A stretch of DNA of 56,286 bases, from NCBI GenBank assembly GCA_964550565.1, contig CAZKAI010000009.1, positions 1-56,286 on the forward strand, given 5' to 3'. This document shows, one piece after another, positions 54,538 to 56,286 of this stretch (position 1 is the first letter of the stretch; every line of letters begins with the position of its first letter). The position numbers and the translations under genes are program-made. The notes below the pieces were generated by a model. It saw only the letters and a program-made list of their open reading frames with translations, searched no databases and was not told the DNA's origin. This DNA is from Anaeroglomus sp964550565 (GTDB lineage Bacteria; Planctomycetota; Phycisphaerae; Sedimentisphaerales; Anaerohalosphaeraceae).

Positions 54538-54921
54538 TTACGCAGAAGGCTGAAAAATCACACAAATTAAAAGCATCGCAGGAATCGTAAACGGCAGCAG
54601 GACCGAAAGCCAATAGCCCAGGGCAAAGGTGATTTGCCTGTACCTCACAGGATTGGCGGGTCTGATTAATTTCTCTGAGACGGGGCCGGCAAAGTACAGG
54701 ATGTTGGCGATGACCATCATGACCAGGTAAACGATGGCCTGAAATGCGATTGTGAATAAAGTGATTTCGAAATCGGGGATTCTGTCTGCATAAAATGAAC
54801 CCATGGCAGCATAACAGGTAAACGCCATGATGCCGGCGACGATAAGAGCACAATTGTATCGCCATCGCCGCGATTCCCACCAGTACCAGGTTGAGGTGAT
54901 ATAATTGTTGGAATTAATCAT
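54538..54921 (-). CDS. Hypothetical four-helix membrane protein
   Basis: A 127-residue protein with about four hydrophobic segments: ALIVAGIMAFTCYAAMGSFY, EITLFTIAFQAIVYLVMMVI with ANILYF, and FALGYWLSVLLPFTIPAMLL. The N-terminus is rich in aromatic residues (YITSTWYWWESRRWRY). I do not recognise the family. AAGGAT shortly before the ATG serves as ribosome site. It is the last gene of a four-gene minus-strand run, separated from the gene before it by 14 bases. Confidence 0.6.
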   Translation of the reverse strand: MINSNNYITSTWYWWESRRWRYNCALIVAGIMAFTCYAAMGSFYADRIPDFEITLFTIAFQAIVYLVMMVIANILYFAGPVSEKLIRPANPVRYRQITFALGYWLSVLLPFTIPAMLLICVIFQPSA

Positions 54922-54935
54922 AGATATCCTTAGCT

Positions 54936-55484
54936 CTATCTATTTTTCAATATTACTTCTGCATGTTTTTTGCGTTGCTGCCATTCCTGCCAGAAGGCGT
55001 CCCAGCCCTGGCGGTCGAGGTCTTCCTGGATTGCAGCTTTTGGGGCGCAGTGTTTATAAAAGGATTCGACTTGTTGAATGAAGCCCAGCACTGCGAGCAC
55101 CCACGCTTTTAAATCGATGATGGATTCTTTTTCATGCAGCTTCAGATGCACTTTTCCGCCGCTGTGGTGCAATTCCGGATTGATGCCGGTATTGCATCCC
55201 AAAATGGAACAGGCGTATCGATGGTTTTCAGCGGGCCATACACAATGACCGCAGCAGGGGATAAGAAAATTATTCTCTGCCACAGAATTTTCCGGCGTGT
55301 GGTCGGAATCTATGGTACGGAGCAGGAACAGGCCTGCGGCACTGGTGGACCAGTCGCCATCGGCGGGACTGATATATACCGTAGAATCTACAGAAAACTG
55401 GATAGCTCCATGAGAGCATTGGTCCTCCGGGTCATCTTTGCTTCCTTTAATCCAGTGCGGATTGATTATTTGCAGGGCAATCAT
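54936..55484 (-). CDS. Hypothetical cysteine-rich soluble protein
   Basis: A 182-residue protein without a signal peptide or membrane segment. It begins MIALQIINPHWIKGSKDDPE. The middle has closely spaced cysteines and histidines (LIPCCGHCVW, YACSILGCNTGINPELHHSG) that could bind zinc. The end is helical and charged (FYKHCAPKAAIQEDLDRQGW, then WQEWQQRKKHAEVI). It has the feel of small single-domain cytoplasmic proteins such as immunity proteins, but I cannot place it in a family. The ribosome site is weak. It lies 30 bases after the lipoprotein gene and is probably co-transcribed. Confidence 0.55.
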   Translation of the reverse strand: MIALQIINPHWIKGSKDDPEDQCSHGAIQFSVDSTVYISPADGDWSTSAAGLFLLRTIDSDHTPENSVAENNFLIPCCGHCVWPAENHRYACSILGCNTGINPELHHSGGKVHLKLHEKESIIDLKAWVLAVLGFIQQVESFYKHCAPKAAIQEDLDRQGWDAFWQEWQQRKKHAEVILKNR

Positions 55485-55514
55485 ATAGTTGTGATAGTGA
55501 TTTGTCAGTCTGGA

Positions 55515-55982
55515 TTACGTTTCAAACCACATAATATAAACAGTATATCCTTTTTCTATTTTTTCGATCCCTACATTCATGTATTTAGCGTTTGGCAATG
55601 ACACCTGACCGCCCAGCAAGTCTTTGTTTTTGACATCCCACCATTTTACGTTTTTTATAGTATTTAGTGTGAATCCGTTTTGAAATTTGGAAGTATCCAC
55701 AACTGATGTGTCAAAAATCTGTAATACATCAACAGTATCAGTTCTAAATTTAAACCAGACGGCATCATCGATTCCGGAACCTGCATAGTAAAGTCCTAAC
55801 GGAGTGATATTCACTGACGTATTGATATACATCGCTTTTCTGCAACCGGATACTTGTTGTTCGGTAGGTGATGTTGTCTCGAAATCATCACCGAAATCAA
55901 GACAGCCATGAACCAGAATGAGCATGGGTACTAAAACCAGGCATTTCCACCTGTTGGTTTTACTTCTTTTGTTGGACGGCAT
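55515..55982 (-). CDS. Hypothetical lipoprotein
   Basis: A 155-residue protein with a basic start and a lipoprotein signal (WKCLVLVPMLILVHGC), the lipobox being LVHGC at about residue 27. The mature part begins LDFGDDFETTSPTEQQVSGC and is beta-rich, with WFKFRTDTVDVLQIFDTS and GYTVYIMWFET at the end. No family is recognised. AAGGAG is well placed before the ATG. It starts 17 bases after the preceding gene, so the two are likely co-transcribed. Location would be the outer or inner membrane facing the periplasm. Confidence 0.65.
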   Translation of the reverse strand: MPSNKRSKTNRWKCLVLVPMLILVHGCLDFGDDFETTSPTEQQVSGCRKAMYINTSVNITPLGLYYAGSGIDDAVWFKFRTDTVDVLQIFDTSVVDTSKFQNGFTLNTIKNVKWWDVKNKDLLGGQVSLPNAKYMNVGIEKIEKGYTVYIMWFET

Positions 55983-55999
55983 TTTATAACTCCTTCTTA

Positions 56000-56286
56000 T
56001 TATCCTTCCTGTGTGTTTTGGATTAAGGTTAGTTTCTTCTGGAAATTCTTGGCCGAAGTAAATGCGTATTCTTTACCTTCATCGACCAAGATCACTTTAG
56101 GGCCTGCGATGTCGAGTTGGATTGTTTTTTTCGGGTTCCGGGCACAGAGGATGTTGGCCATAGTGATGGCTTTTTCGACGCCGTCGCCGGTGGTGTAATT
56201 AGCGACTTCGTCCGGCTGGGCGAGGCGGTTACCATCGTAAATCGAGTCATTGGGCATATCATTCAGCCATTGATAGACCTGTTCGG
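56000..56286 (-). CDS. Hypothetical protein, C-terminal part (5' end outside window)
   Basis: The minus-strand frame is open from the window edge to the stop near 56000, giving about 95 residues. The stretch EQVYQWLNDMPNDSIYDGNR leads into LAQPDEVANYTTGDGVEKAI and TMANILCARNP. The GDGVEKAITMANIL segment resembles the GDCxxKAxLLxxLL helix of transglutaminase-like proteins, but the catalytic cysteine position holds glycine/valine, so the match may be spurious. The ATG at 56257 is internal because the frame continues upstream without a stop. It is the first visible gene of the four-gene run. Confidence 0.5.
   Translation of the reverse strand, partial: EQVYQWLNDMPNDSIYDGNRLAQPDEVANYTTGDGVEKAITMANILCARNPKKTIQLDIAGPKVILVDEGKEYAFTSAKNFQKKLTLIQNTQEG

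Noticed and set aside
1..56286. tRNA, rRNA, CRISPR arrays, insertion sequences, integrases
   Set aside because: Reading the intergenic stretches showed no cloverleaf-like sequence, regularly spaced repeats, transposase motifs or terminal inverted repeats.

Overview
The window looks like a metagenome-derived contig of a diderm planctomycete, most likely from the Phycisphaerae/Sedimentisphaerales side. This is an inference from gene content: dockerin-like C-termini on secreted laminin-B/FN3-type proteins, a PEP-CTERM-like sorting tail, LptD and Lol lipoprotein-export genes, and many secreted glycoside hydrolases. Two 100-N scaffold gaps (11736-11835 and 25301-25400) point to a draft assembly. 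I see no rRNA, tRNA, CRISPR array or insertion sequence.

Layout. 1-4276 (+) is a mannose-glycan utilisation operon: the 3' end of a GH92 alpha-mannosidase, a FucP-like sugar permease, a ROK kinase and a Tat-exported GH125 exo-alpha-mannosidase, closed by a clear terminator. 4573-8669 (+) holds lptD and class II fructose-bisphosphate aldolase. 8777-17926 (+) is a probable housekeeping operon: S41/PDZ protease, lysS (interrupted by a gap), lolC, lolE, lolD, ilvE and a polyprenyl diphosphate synthase, ending in a terminator. 18045-22092 holds a DUF4139 protein (+), a TorF-like porin (-) and folC (-). 22505-27287 (+) holds transketolase and a three-gene cassette: NodU/CmcH-type carbamoyltransferase, SxtJ-like and DUF5989 membrane proteins. 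27518-30133 (+) is a large GH106-like glycosidase.

30169-33002 (-) is an ArsR repressor and a four-domain persulfide-handling fusion (CoA-disulfide reductase, rhodanese, TusA, DsrE), with a 13-6-13 inverted repeat over the likely promoter. 33588-39308 (+) holds a secreted TIM-barrel-like hydrolase of unclear family and a fused trehalose-6-phosphate synthase/phosphatase. 39360-46425 holds small membrane proteins, two convergent dockerin-bearing secreted proteins, a CPBP protease and a PEP-CTERM-like protein preceded by an array of TGAAAA half-sites.

46482-53668 (-) is a tightly packed run read in the order psd, pssA, hemW, truD, menA, CPBP, menG, tauE. Four of its junctions are ATGA stop/start overlaps. 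It joins phosphatidylethanolamine and menaquinone synthesis, with a CPBP-family membrane protein between menA and menG. 53839-54453 (+) is a lone gene with a domain I associate with phage proteins, with its own promoter and terminator. 54538-56286 (-) is a run of four small genes I do not recognise, including a lipoprotein; the first runs off the window.

The strongest leads for something new are the carbamoyltransferase/SxtJ/DUF5989 cassette, the persulfide fusion with its operator, the menA-CPBP-menG arrangement with an in-frame 30-bp tandem duplication at the end of menG, the TGAAAA operator array, and the unknown four-gene operon at the right edge.
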